Assembly (NCBI RefSeq): GCF_000308575.1
Contig: NZ_BAFZ01000081.1
Span: 1 to 64,000 of the forward strand
Direction of reading: 5' to 3'
Source of the DNA: Nocardia exalbida NBRC 100660
GTDB taxonomy: Bacteria > Actinomycetota > Actinomycetes > Mycobacteriales > Mycobacteriaceae
DNA: 64,000 bases
This document shows, in pieces, positions 53,384 through 61,804 of the stretch. Within the stretch, counting starts at the first letter, position 1. Each line of letters begins with the position of its first letter. The notes beneath the pieces are model-generated. The model saw only the letters and a list, made by a program, of their open reading frames with translations. It made no database searches and was not told the DNA's origin. The translations under genes and the position numbers were made by a program.

Positions 53384-53812
53384 CTAGAAAGCGCTCGGCA
53401 ACCGGCGCCGCCCACTGCTCAGCTCGCTGACCAGATCCTCGTAGGCGACCGCCGCTTCGGCCAGCCGCTCCCACGCGAACCACAGATCCCACTCCTGATC
53501 GTCGGCCATGGCCGCGTACGCGCATGCGCTGAGCCGCGCCAGGCGGTCGACCACCGACCCGAACGATTCGGTGTGCAGATAGGCTCCGCCGCGCGCCGTG
53601 GGCAGACGAACCCCGATCCAACGATCGATGTCCCTGATCAATCGGTCCCGCTGCCCATCGGCGCCACAGCGACATCCCCGATCCATGCGGATGCGGCGGA
53701 AATGCAGGTCGGCCAGGGTGCGCGCCCGCAGTAGCACCGGATGTCCCGCCAGCGGCGCATCCTCCCGGCAGGCGTGCAGCAGTTGACTTCGCGTCGGCAG
53801 TCCGTCGCTCAT
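53384..53812 (-). CDS. DUF4254 family protein (paralogue 3)
   Basis: A 142-aa protein starting MSDGLPTRSQLLHACREDAP. The shared pattern is RARTLADLHFRRIRM, RDRLIRDIDRWIG, LHTESFGSVVDRLARLS and AYEDLVSELSSGRRRLPSAF. GGCAGGAGAGG precedes the ATG. Its ATG overlaps the stop of the upstream unknown gene in an ATGA arrangement, so the two are translated together. Function unknown; the coupled partner is the only clue. Confidence 0.87.
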   Translation of the reverse strand: MSDGLPTRSQLLHACREDAPLAGHPVLLRARTLADLHFRRIRMDRGCRCGADGQRDRLIRDIDRWIGVRLPTARGGAYLHTESFGSVVDRLARLSACAYAAMADDQEWDLWFAWERLAEAAVAYEDLVSELSSGRRRLPSAF

Positions 53813-54270
53813 ACCGCGCCTCTCCTGCCCGCGCGGGCCAGCACGCAGTTCACGATCACCATCCCGGAGGGACGGAACGTATCCCTCGGCGGCACCACCC
53901 ATCGACGAAATCCTCCGTTCGCGTCGCCGGGTGAGGGCAACGCGATTTCGCTGCCGAAAGGCACGATCGAAACGTCGATCCGGAACAACGCGGCGAACAG
54001 CCGCACGTCGTCGGGTACATCCGGCCGGCACAAGAAAGTCCATCGGCGAGAACGAATATGCGCGACCACCGGGCCGACCGCCTGGCCACGGAACAGCATG
54101 TCGTCGCGCACACACTGCCCCAGCCCGTCAGGCATCGTGATCCCGCCCACCACACCCGCCTTCACGACGATGCGGCCGATCTCCGGATGTATCCCGGCGG
54201 GCAGCCCACAAGTGCGGCGGTAAAACGCACAGCGAGACGCGGGAGTGTCCGCGAATGCCGCATGATTCAT
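53809..54270 (-). CDS. conserved actinobacterial hypothetical, coupled to DUF4254
   Basis: A 153-aa protein starting MNHAAFADTPASRCAFYRRT. It has a compact alpha/beta pattern with GLPAGIHPEIGRIVVKAGVV, VGPVVAHIRSRRWTFLCRPD and LFRIDVSIVPFGSEIALPSP, ending in an Arg-rich tail. I recognise the shape from Nocardia-like genomes but cannot name a function. The ATGA overlap with the DUF4254 gene and the divergent XRE-DUF397 pair are the main context. The other two DUF4254 genes lack this partner. Confidence 0.75.
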   Translation of the reverse strand: MNHAAFADTPASRCAFYRRTCGLPAGIHPEIGRIVVKAGVVGGITMPDGLGQCVRDDMLFRGQAVGPVVAHIRSRRWTFLCRPDVPDDVRLFAALFRIDVSIVPFGSEIALPSPGDANGGFRRWVVPPRDTFRPSGMVIVNCVLARAGRRGAV

Positions 54271-54520
54271 GCACCAGCCTCGATTCACATAGTTCGGTAG
54301 GCGAGAAATCCCGGACGCTGGACCTGGAACCGTTGGCGCGGTTAAGGTTTCAGCACTTCTTCGATTGGGTCCGGGCGCGTTCAGTGAAGCACCGGATATT
54401 GCTGGGCGGGAATGTTCTCAGTGGTGGAATCGGGCGGAATCCGCCCAGGTTCCAAGGCCCCCCGCCATTCGGTTCCAGTTAGGTACCCGGCCGATAGTTC
54501 GGCTACGAAAGGGATTCGTC

Positions 54521-55402
54521 GTGACTTCAACAGGTTCCACCCTGCCCCGTCGGATGTTGGGGCGGCAGCTGCGGGCGATGCGGATCAGCGCGGGCATCGG
54601 CGCGGAGTACGCCCGCGACGCGATCGACGTCAGCAAACAAACACTGTGGCGGATGGAGACCGGGCAGCCGGTCCGGCTCCATCCCCTGTTCGTGGAGGGG
54701 CTGTGCAAGCTATACGGGGCGTCCGAAGAACGCACCGCCATCCTGCTCAACCTGGTCGAGGAGACCAAGCGCAGCGGATGGTGGCATGCGTTCAATGACA
54801 CCATCCTCGAGGACTTCAACCTCTTCGTGGAGTTGGAGGCGACAGCCAAACGCATCGGCTCCTATCAATCAACCCTCCTCCCCGGACTGCTGCAAACCGA
54901 CGAGTATCGGCGTGCCTTGATCTGGGTCCGCTTCGCGGCGATGTCCGGGGCGGAGGTCGAGCGAAAGATGGAGGCTTTCAGGCAACGGAAATCGCGCTTG
55001 GACAATGACTCTGACCCGGTACGTTTCGAAGCCGTCATCGATGAATCCGCACTGCGCCGGGCGATCGGTGGTCCCGCGGTCATGGAGGGCCAGCTCGAAC
55101 ACCTCGTGCGAGTCGGTGAACAACCGAATGTTTCGGTGCGTGTGGTGCCCCTTGCCGCAGAGGCGTACGCCGGGCTGAACGTCGGCTCGTTCGTGATTCT
55201 CGACTTCCCGCAGCACCCGATAGCCCATCTCACCGAGCCACCGGTTGTCTACGTGCAGGGATTCACCGGTGACCTGTATCTTGAGAAGCCTGAGGAGGTC
55301 CGGGCTCACCGCCAGGCGTTCGCCGACCTCTTCCGAACGGCCCTCGACCAGGAGAGAAGCCGAGCCCTCATCCGCAAGATCGCCGAGGAGTATGCCGAAT
55401 GA
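54521..55402 (+). CDS. XRE family regulator with DUF5753, paired with DUF397
   Basis: A 293-aa regulator with an N-terminal HTH (~10-70; LGRQLRAMRISAGIGAEYAR; DVSKQTLWRMETG) and a DUF5753 domain (YQSTLLPGLLQTDEYRRALI; GGPAVMEGQLEHLVRVGEQP). The GTG at 54521 follows AAAGGGA. Its stop overlaps the DUF397 start (ATGA). In Streptomyces such pairs (BldB/WhiJ-like) control differentiation; here the target is unknown. The divergent position opposite the coupled unknown/DUF4254 pair suggests it may regulate them. Confidence 0.93.
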   Translation: MTSTGSTLPRRMLGRQLRAMRISAGIGAEYARDAIDVSKQTLWRMETGQPVRLHPLFVEGLCKLYGASEERTAILLNLVEETKRSGWWHAFNDTILEDFNLFVELEATAKRIGSYQSTLLPGLLQTDEYRRALIWVRFAAMSGAEVERKMEAFRQRKSRLDNDSDPVRFEAVIDESALRRAIGGPAVMEGQLEHLVRVGEQPNVSVRVVPLAAEAYAGLNVGSFVILDFPQHPIAHLTEPPVVYVQGFTGDLYLEKPEEVRAHRQAFADLFRTALDQERSRALIRKIAEEYAE

Positions 55403-55611
55403 GCGCCAGCCTATCCGACGCCACCTGGTTCAAGAGCAGCTACAGCAGCGCGGACAGAGACTGCGTGGAGGTCGCGTTCCTGCACGAAGGCTTGGTCGGG
55501 GTACGAGACTCGAAGAACCCCGCCGGTCCAGCACTCGTATTCACAACGGGCGAGTGGCATTCCTTCACGACTCGCGTGACAAGCGCAGGACGACATCGGT
55601 CGGAGTCCTGA
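55399..55611 (+). CDS. DUF397 domain small protein
   Basis: A 70-aa protein (MSASLSDATWFKSSYSSADR; DCVEVAFL; VGVRDSKNPAGPALVF) with the classical DUF397 layout. DUF397 proteins are presumed partners or antagonists of the XRE/DUF5753 regulator, which here is encoded immediately upstream with a four-base overlap. Confidence 0.95.
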   Translation: MSASLSDATWFKSSYSSADRDCVEVAFLHEGLVGVRDSKNPAGPALVFTTGEWHSFTTRVTSAGRHRSES

Positions 55612-55630
55612 GGAAGCTTCTATTCGCGAC

Positions 55631-55660
55631 CCCGGAACCTCCCTCGCCAAGGGTTCCGGG
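55631..55660 (+). terminator. 9-bp hairpin after the DUF397 gene
   Basis: CCCGGAACC (55631-55639) and GGTTCCGGG (55652-55660) form a perfect stem around a 12-nt loop, 20 bp beyond the DUF397 stop. It is a probable terminator of the pair. Confidence 0.55.
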
Positions 55661-55818
55661 CCCGCGCGCCCGGCCCGACACTCTCGAGCCGTCAACTTGC
55701 TCACCAGACCGCTTGCACCCGACGAAACCCGCCGGTAGCGTCGACATTCGCTGCGGGGGGCGGGGAAGCCGGTCCGGCCTCGAAGAGCCAGGACACTAAC
55801 CGGTGTGCAAGGGGAACG

Positions 55819-56391
55819 ATGACATCAGGGTGGAATTTTCGGCGACTGGCCATCCTCTTTGCCGGTGCCGCGCTCGCTCTGACAGGCTGCGACTCCTCGA
55901 CCGCCCGCGATGACGCTCCGCCTGCAAGTTCGACGGCTGGTCAAAGCGTTGCTGCTGAGACACCCACCGGTTACGACACTTGCAAGGACATACCGCAGAG
56001 CGTCCTGGACTCGGAGAAACTCCGTCGTCGCAACGAAGCCGATTCGGATGCCAGCGGCGGTATCAAGTGGCGAGGGTGTCGATATGGACGCACTGACGGC
56101 TACTTCGCCACCATCACCACCTCGAACCTCACAGTTGAGATGACTCGAGCCAAGCACTTCCCCGAGGCGACCGAGTTCACCGTCGGCGGACGCCAGGCGA
56201 TCTCGACCCGTCAGTTCGATGGCCCGAACATCAAGGACGCGTGCACCGTGAATGTGGCTATGCAGGGCGGCAGCCTTGACATCAATCTGCTCAATCCGGC
56301 CTCGAACCGCGATACCGGGTCTGTCGATTCGTGCCAACTTGCTCGGGCGCTGGCCGAGAAGATCGTGCCAACCATACCTAGCAACGCATAA
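55819..56391 (+). CDS. DUF3558-like lipoprotein
   Basis: A 190-aa lipoprotein. A basic N-terminus and hydrophobic stretch lead to LTGC with Cys24 as the lipidation site; the mature part has paired cysteines (YDTCKDIPQS; WRGCRYG; DACTVNV; DSCQLARALA) as in DUF3558 proteins of actinobacteria. It should be anchored on the outer face of the membrane. No clear RBS; the ATG is set by the signal. It is the first gene of a run leading to ESX-type genes. Confidence 0.85.
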   Translation: MTSGWNFRRLAILFAGAALALTGCDSSTARDDAPPASSTAGQSVAAETPTGYDTCKDIPQSVLDSEKLRRRNEADSDASGGIKWRGCRYGRTDGYFATITTSNLTVEMTRAKHFPEATEFTVGGRQAISTRQFDGPNIKDACTVNVAMQGGSLDINLLNPASNRDTGSVDSCQLARALAEKIVPTIPSNA

Positions 56392-56417
56392 TCTCAGAAC
56401 TCGTCGGGAGGGATGAA

Positions 56418-56891
56418 ATGAGCGACGACAACGCGCCGCGGCCGATGGCGAACATGCTCAGCGCGGCCCGGGAGGGGCAGTTAGCGGTCGATATGAACGC
56501 TGAGGACTTCGTCTACATAGACCGCGACTGCAATTTTTTCAAGGACGCCATCCGCGACATACAGACAACAGTGGCCGATATCGCGCGAGCGGAACGATGG
56601 GGCCTCGGCGAGAAGTCCGAAGGTATGGTTTCGGCCAGCACCGTGGTCGAGCGGTTCCGTACGAAGGCAAACGGGGCAACGGATGGCAACAGCGTCTATC
56701 AAATCCTGGAAGATCACTACCGCATCGTCGAGGACATCCAAGAGACCTACAGGATCGTACGTGATCGAATGATGCAGGCGGACAGTGATTTCGCCGCAGA
56801 ATTCAGCCGCTTGAATACGGACCTTCCCGAGCGTCCACCCGTCCAGCTCCCATACGCACCGACCTACCTCCCGGTTGGGACAGGCAAATGA
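56418..56891 (+). CDS. ESX-associated small helical protein
   Basis: A 157-aa, highly helical protein (VVERFRTKANGATDGNSVYQ, then helices with heptads) with an unstructured start. Not a canonical WXG100. It ends in ATGA overlap with the next gene, a WXG-containing protein, so it is co-produced and may be its partner. GTCGGGAGGGATGAA precedes the ATG. Codon usage is more AT-rich than the window mean. Role inferred from context only. Confidence 0.75.
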   Translation: MSDDNAPRPMANMLSAAREGQLAVDMNAEDFVYIDRDCNFFKDAIRDIQTTVADIARAERWGLGEKSEGMVSASTVVERFRTKANGATDGNSVYQILEDHYRIVEDIQETYRIVRDRMMQADSDFAAEFSRLNTDLPERPPVQLPYAPTYLPVGTGK

Positions 56892-58045
56892 GCGGCTACG
56901 AGAATCCCCGTATTCCTAACGGGGGCGAACACCCTGATAGTTGGGAACACTCGAAGATCAACAACACGTTCGAGCCTCTCAACCCGACCGACGCGGTCAA
57001 CCAGGCGAACAAATATTGGCAGGCTCGCATCCAGTGGGAGCAGGGCGTAGAGACCTTCGCCCGATCCATCCAGAGCTCTATCGCCCAAGCCTGGTCAGGC
57101 CCCGCTGCGGAACAGTCCAAGAGCGCGATCGCCAAATACACTGGTGATGCGCAGAACCTGACGACTTCCCTGGAGGAGCTGTACAATCGCGTCAGCGACG
57201 CCGCCACCGCGATCTCCAATACGAAGAACGCTCTCCCGGAAGCCGTCGAATTCTCCTTCGGCGAGCGCCTTTTCAACCCGCGGCGCTGGAACCTGAACAG
57301 CGAGAGATACCTGGCCGAGCAGGACGCGCGGGCCGCGATGCAAGAGTTCTACGTACAGCCGTTCAGCGAGATGGACGGCAAGATCCCGGTGCTGCCCACT
57401 CCGGTCGGCCCGACCGCATCGGTGGACATTCCTGCGCCCCCGCCGGGTGGATACCACAGCGACGACAGCGGCGGGCCCACGACGAACGACCCGGGCACCA
57501 GCCCTACCGACACCGGCACTCCCGGCGACAAGGACGGCGACGGCAAGCCCGACGAGACGAGCACCGAGGAGCCGCAGTCCACCGACGAATCGACGCAGGA
57601 CGAACAGTCCTCCGATACGACAATGACGGACACCTCGACCACACCCGCGGGCGTGGACCCCACGTCGACGACTCCCGCCAGTACCACGGACCCGACCAAA
57701 ACCGTGCCGGCCGGCACCCCGACTCCGCACAGCCCGGGCTCCCCGGGCAGTCCCGGAACTCCCGGCACCACGAACCAGCCACAACCGGGGCGCAGCATCG
57801 CGGGCGCACCGGGCGCACCGGGCACGCCGAGCACATCGGTGAATCCGGCCGCGACAACGAACACCTCGGTCCGTGGCACGAGCGGTACGCCGGGCATGAT
57901 GGCCCCCGGCGCTCGCGGCGGCAAGGACGACGAATCCGAGCACAAGACACCGGACTACCTGATCACCCAGGAGAACACCGACGAGCTGCTCGGCGAAGTC
58001 CCGAGAACGCTGCCCGGCGGCGTCATCGGCGGCACGCCCGACTGA
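56888..58045 (+). CDS. PPE/WXG-like secreted protein with Pro-Ser-Thr-Gly tail
   Basis: A 385-aa protein. Residues ~30-120 form an alpha-helical hairpin with a WXG-type turn (AQAWSGPAAEQSKSAI). The remaining ~220 residues are Pro/Thr/Ser/Gly-rich with acidic patches (SSDTTMTDTSTTPAGVDP), disordered, with a helical C-terminus. This is the architecture of ESX-secreted effectors. It would be recognised by the EspG-like protein encoded 100 bp downstream. The two genes before and after fit a substrate module; the secretion core is not in the window. Confidence 0.82.
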   Translation: MSGYENPRIPNGGEHPDSWEHSKINNTFEPLNPTDAVNQANKYWQARIQWEQGVETFARSIQSSIAQAWSGPAAEQSKSAIAKYTGDAQNLTTSLEELYNRVSDAATAISNTKNALPEAVEFSFGERLFNPRRWNLNSERYLAEQDARAAMQEFYVQPFSEMDGKIPVLPTPVGPTASVDIPAPPPGGYHSDDSGGPTTNDPGTSPTDTGTPGDKDGDGKPDETSTEEPQSTDESTQDEQSSDTTMTDTSTTPAGVDPTSTTPASTTDPTKTVPAGTPTPHSPGSPGSPGTPGTTNQPQPGRSIAGAPGAPGTPSTSVNPAATTNTSVRGTSGTPGMMAPGARGGKDDESEHKTPDYLITQENTDELLGEVPRTLPGGVIGGTPD

Positions 58046-58070
58046 TCGGGCCACACCCCATCTCGACTTC

Positions 58071-58110
58071 GCGCGCGCCCGCATCGCCAGTCGGCGGCGG
58101 GCGTGCGCGC
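58071..58110 (+). terminator. GC-rich hairpin after the PPE-like gene
   Basis: GCGCGCGCCCGC (58071-58082) can pair with GCGGGCGTGCGCGC (58097-58110), leaving a two-base bulge. It lies between the PPE-like gene and the EspG-like gene; partial termination could set their expression ratio. Confidence 0.4.
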
Positions 58111-58151
58111 GTGGACATTGGCCGTCTTCACGCGGCCGGATTGGACCTCAC

Positions 58152-58928
58152 ATGGCTGAATGGACCTGGGATCCCGACGACTTCGCCGCCCTCTGGTACG
58201 GCGACGCCCACGATCGCATCCCCGGCCCCTTGCGCTACACCAGTCGTTTCGCTTTCCGCGACGACTTCGCCGCCCACCGCACCGCCGTGTGGCAGCGCTA
58301 TTCCGCCGACGAACGCGACGAGATCGCCGCTGCCTTCCACACCTTGGGCCACTCCGACCTCCGCATCGAGATCCTCGGCGGCACCTGCAAGCACAAGAAC
58401 AGCACCGGCCCCGACGACATCCGCGAGTACCGGATCCTCGGCGCACGCGACAGCTACCGCGCCGTCGTCCTGAGCCAAGCGGGCAATCAAACCGAGCACG
58501 GCCCCATCCGCGCACGCATGTTCCCCGCCGACCAACTCCCGGCCCGCCTCGTGAACGCCATCCCTCCCTGCACCCCCGGAGCCGAGCGACCGGCCACCTT
58601 CCACCCCCACGACCTGACCCCCCGCCGCGACACCTACCTCCAGGACAACGCCCGCAACACTCCCCGCGAGCAATACCAGCGCCTCCTCGGTCGCCCCGTC
58701 GACGGCGGCGGCACCGCCGTCCTCCTCACCGCTCCCCTACACACCCGCACAAAACCCACCAAAGTCCTCCAATGGCACGACATCTCCGATGACGGCCGCT
58801 ACACCGAACACCGCACCGACCACATAACCGTCCGCCCCACCACCCCCACCGACCTGACAACCCACTTCACCACCTGGATCACCCAAGCCCTCGAACGCCT
58901 CGCAGCCACCCACCCCGAAACCTGGTAG
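58152..58928 (+). CDS. ESX secretion-associated protein EspG-like
   Basis: A 258-aa protein. It shows the EspG pattern: an opening WTWDPDDFAALW, a strand-rich middle (DLRIEILGGTCKHKNSTG; YRAVVLSQAGNQTEHGPIRA) and GRPVDGGGTAVLLTAP, then TPTDLTTHFTTWITQALERL. EspG proteins are cytosolic chaperones that bind PE-PPE dimers before ESX export, so it should serve the PPE-like product just upstream. Overlap and divergence from canonical EspG are hard to judge by eye. Confidence 0.82.
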   Translation: MAEWTWDPDDFAALWYGDAHDRIPGPLRYTSRFAFRDDFAAHRTAVWQRYSADERDEIAAAFHTLGHSDLRIEILGGTCKHKNSTGPDDIREYRILGARDSYRAVVLSQAGNQTEHGPIRARMFPADQLPARLVNAIPPCTPGAERPATFHPHDLTPRRDTYLQDNARNTPREQYQRLLGRPVDGGGTAVLLTAPLHTRTKPTKVLQWHDISDDGRYTEHRTDHITVRPTTPTDLTTHFTTWITQALERLAATHPETW

Positions 58929-59100
58929 GCGTGAGTCCGTGTACCGACCGCGCGGGCAACCCGGATCCAGCGGCGGTTCGTCCGCGCGCGACCGAGCGCC
59001 CTCCTCAGTTACCTTCGCCGGGGCGATGCATTGCGAGGGTGTGGTTTTCACGTCGAAGCACGCTGCGACAGGACCGACCGCCCGAGCCGTGACCTCGCCC

Positions 59101-59137
59101 TTGCTGGGGTGACAAATAGAACGGTAGAGTTTGTCCC
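59101..59137 (+). promoter_or_regulatory. promoter of ESX module B with GACAAA repeats
   Basis: TTGCTG (59101-59106) and TAGAGT (59125-59130) with an 18-nt spacer form a sigma-A-like promoter. GACAAA (59111-59116) and TTTGTC (59130-59135) make an inverted repeat around the -10, and GTGACAAA recurs at 59151-59158. The repeats may be a regulator site for the operon starting at 59207. Confidence 0.4.
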
Positions 59138-59206
59138 GCAACAGCCTGAGGTGACAAACCACTGGGCTGCTGGTGCACCACGACTGGCCGCAAGGGGGCT
59201 GGTGAC

Positions 59207-59875
59207 TTGCGGGTCCGCATTGAATTGCAGCCGTATGCGCCTGATTCAATAGCGGCCCTTCGGCGGGACAATCCCACTGCAGTGGAAACAGAAGGGGGTA
59301 GAGTGGCGACTGGCTTGATCGGGGTCGGCCTGATCACAATGAATCTCGACGAAGGCCGCCTTCCGATAGATGTGGATGTGAGCCGGAATATCCATGACCG
59401 CCTTGATCCACCGGACCTCTCCGCAGCGGCGATGACCGGCTATTATGTGGCGCTGTGGCGGCATGACGCACCGGTCATCGCATCGGGCAGATGGACCGAA
59501 TTGACCGTATCCCCCTCTCGTCGCACGGAACTGATCACGCTTCTCGACACTCGATCGCTCGCCGAATACGAGACGGTCGAACGATCATTGGGGCTGAGTG
59601 ATGAATTCGTAGGGCGAGGTCCGGTGACCGACTTCGGAGTGCCCTCCATAACTGTGGTCGCGAACATCTCGCGCATCGGCAGCATCGAGATCGATCCGCA
59701 GTGGGCGGCCACGGCCAGCCCGTCCTACATTGCACACGACATCCTCGACTGCGCGAATCGGATTCGGCAACAGCGCCCACGGTTCCACGAAGACGGGACA
59801 TGGGCCGAGCGCACCGACGATGAGCTCGAGCACGAACTAGCGGAATACAAACGCTACCTGATGAGGAACTCGTAA
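59207..59875 (+). CDS. YbaB-like ESX accessory protein
   Basis: A 222-aa protein. The N-terminal half is unrecognised; the C-terminal third (VVANISRIGSIEIDPQWAAT, then SPSYIAHDILDCANRIRQQ) resembles YbaB/EbfC-type proteins such as mycobacterial EspL, which accompany ESX loci. The TTG at 59207 has AAGGGGG upstream. Its stop overlaps the next ATG by one base (TAATG), so it begins a tightly coupled operon. Role is inferred from fold and context. Confidence 0.75.
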   Translation: MRVRIELQPYAPDSIAALRRDNPTAVETEGGRVATGLIGVGLITMNLDEGRLPIDVDVSRNIHDRLDPPDLSAAAMTGYYVALWRHDAPVIASGRWTELTVSPSRRTELITLLDTRSLAEYETVERSLGLSDEFVGRGPVTDFGVPSITVVANISRIGSIEIDPQWAATASPSYIAHDILDCANRIRQQRPRFHEDGTWAERTDDELEHELAEYKRYLMRNS

Positions 59876-60189
59876 TGGTCAATTTCTCAGCGGATCTGAA
59901 CCAACTGGTCAAGGCTGCCAGAGCCTGGGATCACGCGTCAGACGCCCTCACCGTCGCCGCTACCGAGGCACAGAGCATCCACTTCAGTCATCAGGACGTC
60001 GCCTGGGGGCTTTTTCGAGAGACTTGGGATGCCCAGATGGCGGCCGCGCGGTATATGTACGACAGACTGGTCGAAGGAAGAGATGAAACCGATTCCATCG
60101 CCAGGGTTCTGGACCATGTTGCCAAGGTATATCAGGAGCAGGACCAGAACTTCGCGAACGTTCTGATCGAGCTGGAAGCGGATTACTGA
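59875..60189 (+). CDS. WXG100-like small protein
   Basis: A 104-aa helical-hairpin protein of WXG100 size. It has a centrally placed WGLFRETWDAQMAAARYMYD with a WxxxxxxxW turn rather than canonical WxG. It sits between two helical proteins in a one-base-overlap operon and would be exported as a heterodimer with a neighbour. Function unknown. Confidence 0.8.
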   Translation: MVNFSADLNQLVKAARAWDHASDALTVAATEAQSIHFSHQDVAWGLFRETWDAQMAAARYMYDRLVEGRDETDSIARVLDHVAKVYQEQDQNFANVLIELEADY

Positions 60190-61034
60190 TGGGTGCCACC
60201 AAGTCTCTGGACGAGATCAACACGGTACTCGATAGGTTCTCGGACCAGATCGCGGAGATCAGGAGCCAACCCGCCAAGGTGGATGACGCGTTCCGGAAGG
60301 CGGCCATCGCCGCCGCCGAGGTCGAGGCAGCGACATTCTTCGGAATGGCGGGTGCGGTGGCAGGTGCCGTCTACGGCGCGATGACCGAGGACGACTTCAC
60401 CGGTTACATGCAGGACCATAAGGAAGAGATCAAGAAGAAGATCCAGGAACTCTTGGACAAACTGCAGGGCGCAGTCGACAGTTTGAAGGCACCCATCGCC
60501 TTCCTCCAGACGAGCGAGGCATGGACGACGCTGAAGGGGAAGATCGGCGGCGCGCAGAACAACGAGGTGAACAACGGGAACGTCATCGGCTACTGGACAG
60601 GAGCGGCGGCACTCAAGTACACAGCGGCGCGCACACTCCAGGACACCGCAATGGATTCCGCAAAATCAACCTGCGATAAGATGACCGAAGCGCTTGCCAA
60701 AGTATCGGACATCGCTTGGGACTTTTATTCCAAGATCGTCACGGATATCGCGGACCTGCTCATAAAACTCGGGACAGCTCTTGCCAAGATCGTCACGTTC
60801 GTCGCCGCTCCAATGGTAATATCCGATACGATTGATATCATCGGAAAAGCAATCAGCAGCGCCGTCGAGCACACGAACAAGCTTCTCGATGCCATACTTT
60901 TACAAGCGCAGAGCATCAACAAGATACGGGAGTCGACAGAAAATCAGAAAGGGTTCCATGGCAACCGGTGGCCGCGCAGCGCTTTCGACGACTTCAATAC
61001 CAACTCTCCCAGCCCTGAATGGCAGGCGACATGA
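60189..61034 (+). CDS. large helical ESX-effector-like protein
   Basis: A 281-aa all-helical protein. A helical N-domain has a hydrophobic segment (FFGMAGAVAGAVYGAM, ~50-65), then a coiled Lys/Glu-rich stretch (KEEIKKKIQELLDKLQ) and a second hydrophobic region (IADLLIKLGTALAKIVTFVA). This is like LXG/PPE-type exported proteins, where the N-part dimerises and the rest is effector. Low-GC codons (AAA, ATA, ATT) are more frequent than in the core genome. ATGA overlap with the next gene. No catalytic motif seen. Confidence 0.78.
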   Translation: MGATKSLDEINTVLDRFSDQIAEIRSQPAKVDDAFRKAAIAAAEVEAATFFGMAGAVAGAVYGAMTEDDFTGYMQDHKEEIKKKIQELLDKLQGAVDSLKAPIAFLQTSEAWTTLKGKIGGAQNNEVNNGNVIGYWTGAAALKYTAARTLQDTAMDSAKSTCDKMTEALAKVSDIAWDFYSKIVTDIADLLIKLGTALAKIVTFVAAPMVISDTIDIIGKAISSAVEHTNKLLDAILLQAQSINKIRESTENQKGFHGNRWPRSAFDDFNTNSPSPEWQAT

Positions 61035-61615
61035 ACCTGCGAAAGCTGCTGGCGATTTCCGCGCTGGTAGTAATGCTTTCGGCTTGCAATCTGTTTTCGC
61101 GCACTAAACCCGAAAGTTATGAGATACCGACGAGCAGCCACACCATCCAGGACTTATGCGACTCTACGAAACAGTTTTTCGTCACCCGCGCTGGTACCGA
61201 AAATCTGAAGATCAGCCCCGGTGCTGGTGGAAAAGCGCTGACCGATGAGATCGGCGGTGGCAACGGGTGCGCCTATGAGAAGGCCGACGGGTCCGCGTGG
61301 CCCTACCTCGGATACGTATCCCTGTTTCGCGTCACCAGTGGTAACACCCTGTCCACACCTCCCGCGACGACAGAGAACTACCCGGCCAAGGTCCTGACTG
61401 TGGACGGCGCGACCGTCAAGGTAGCTACCGAGCCACTGCCCAAGGGGGGCGATCACGCCACCACTCTGCTCGACGTCGACCTCACCGCCACGATCGACGA
61501 CTGGAAGGGTGAACTCCACTTCAGAGCCACCGAAGATCAAACGACGCGAGATGACAAACCGACACGAGAGGGCGCGCAAGCACTGGTGCACATGATCCGT
61601 ACGTTGAAGGGCTGA
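61031..61615 (+). CDS. lipoprotein, DUF3558-like
   Basis: A 194-aa lipoprotein: MNLRKLLAISALVVMLSACN with lipobox LSAC, Cys19. Mature part has Cys at DLCDSTKQFF and NGCAYEKADG, suggesting a disulphide. It overlaps the previous gene in ATGA, so the ATG at 61031 is the start. It ends the ESX-like module B operon and parallels the DUF3558 lipoprotein at 55819 next to module A. Surface-exposed; function unknown. Confidence 0.82.
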   Translation: MNLRKLLAISALVVMLSACNLFSRTKPESYEIPTSSHTIQDLCDSTKQFFVTRAGTENLKISPGAGGKALTDEIGGGNGCAYEKADGSAWPYLGYVSLFRVTSGNTLSTPPATTENYPAKVLTVDGATVKVATEPLPKGGDHATTLLDVDLTATIDDWKGELHFRATEDQTTRDDKPTREGAQALVHMIRTLKG

Positions 61616-61804
61616 TCGCTCTCGCATGGCGCGTGGAACGACAACGCGCTCGTGGCACCTTCCTAGCATCTTCCGCTGGAACCACCGGAACAACCCCCCG
61701 TCCGCGCGCTCTCGACAACCGGAAGTACTGCCCGAGCGAAATGGCCCAAACGATCTTCGACCGGCCATTGTCACCGGACAGCGCACCCGATCGGTGAAGC
61801 GAAT

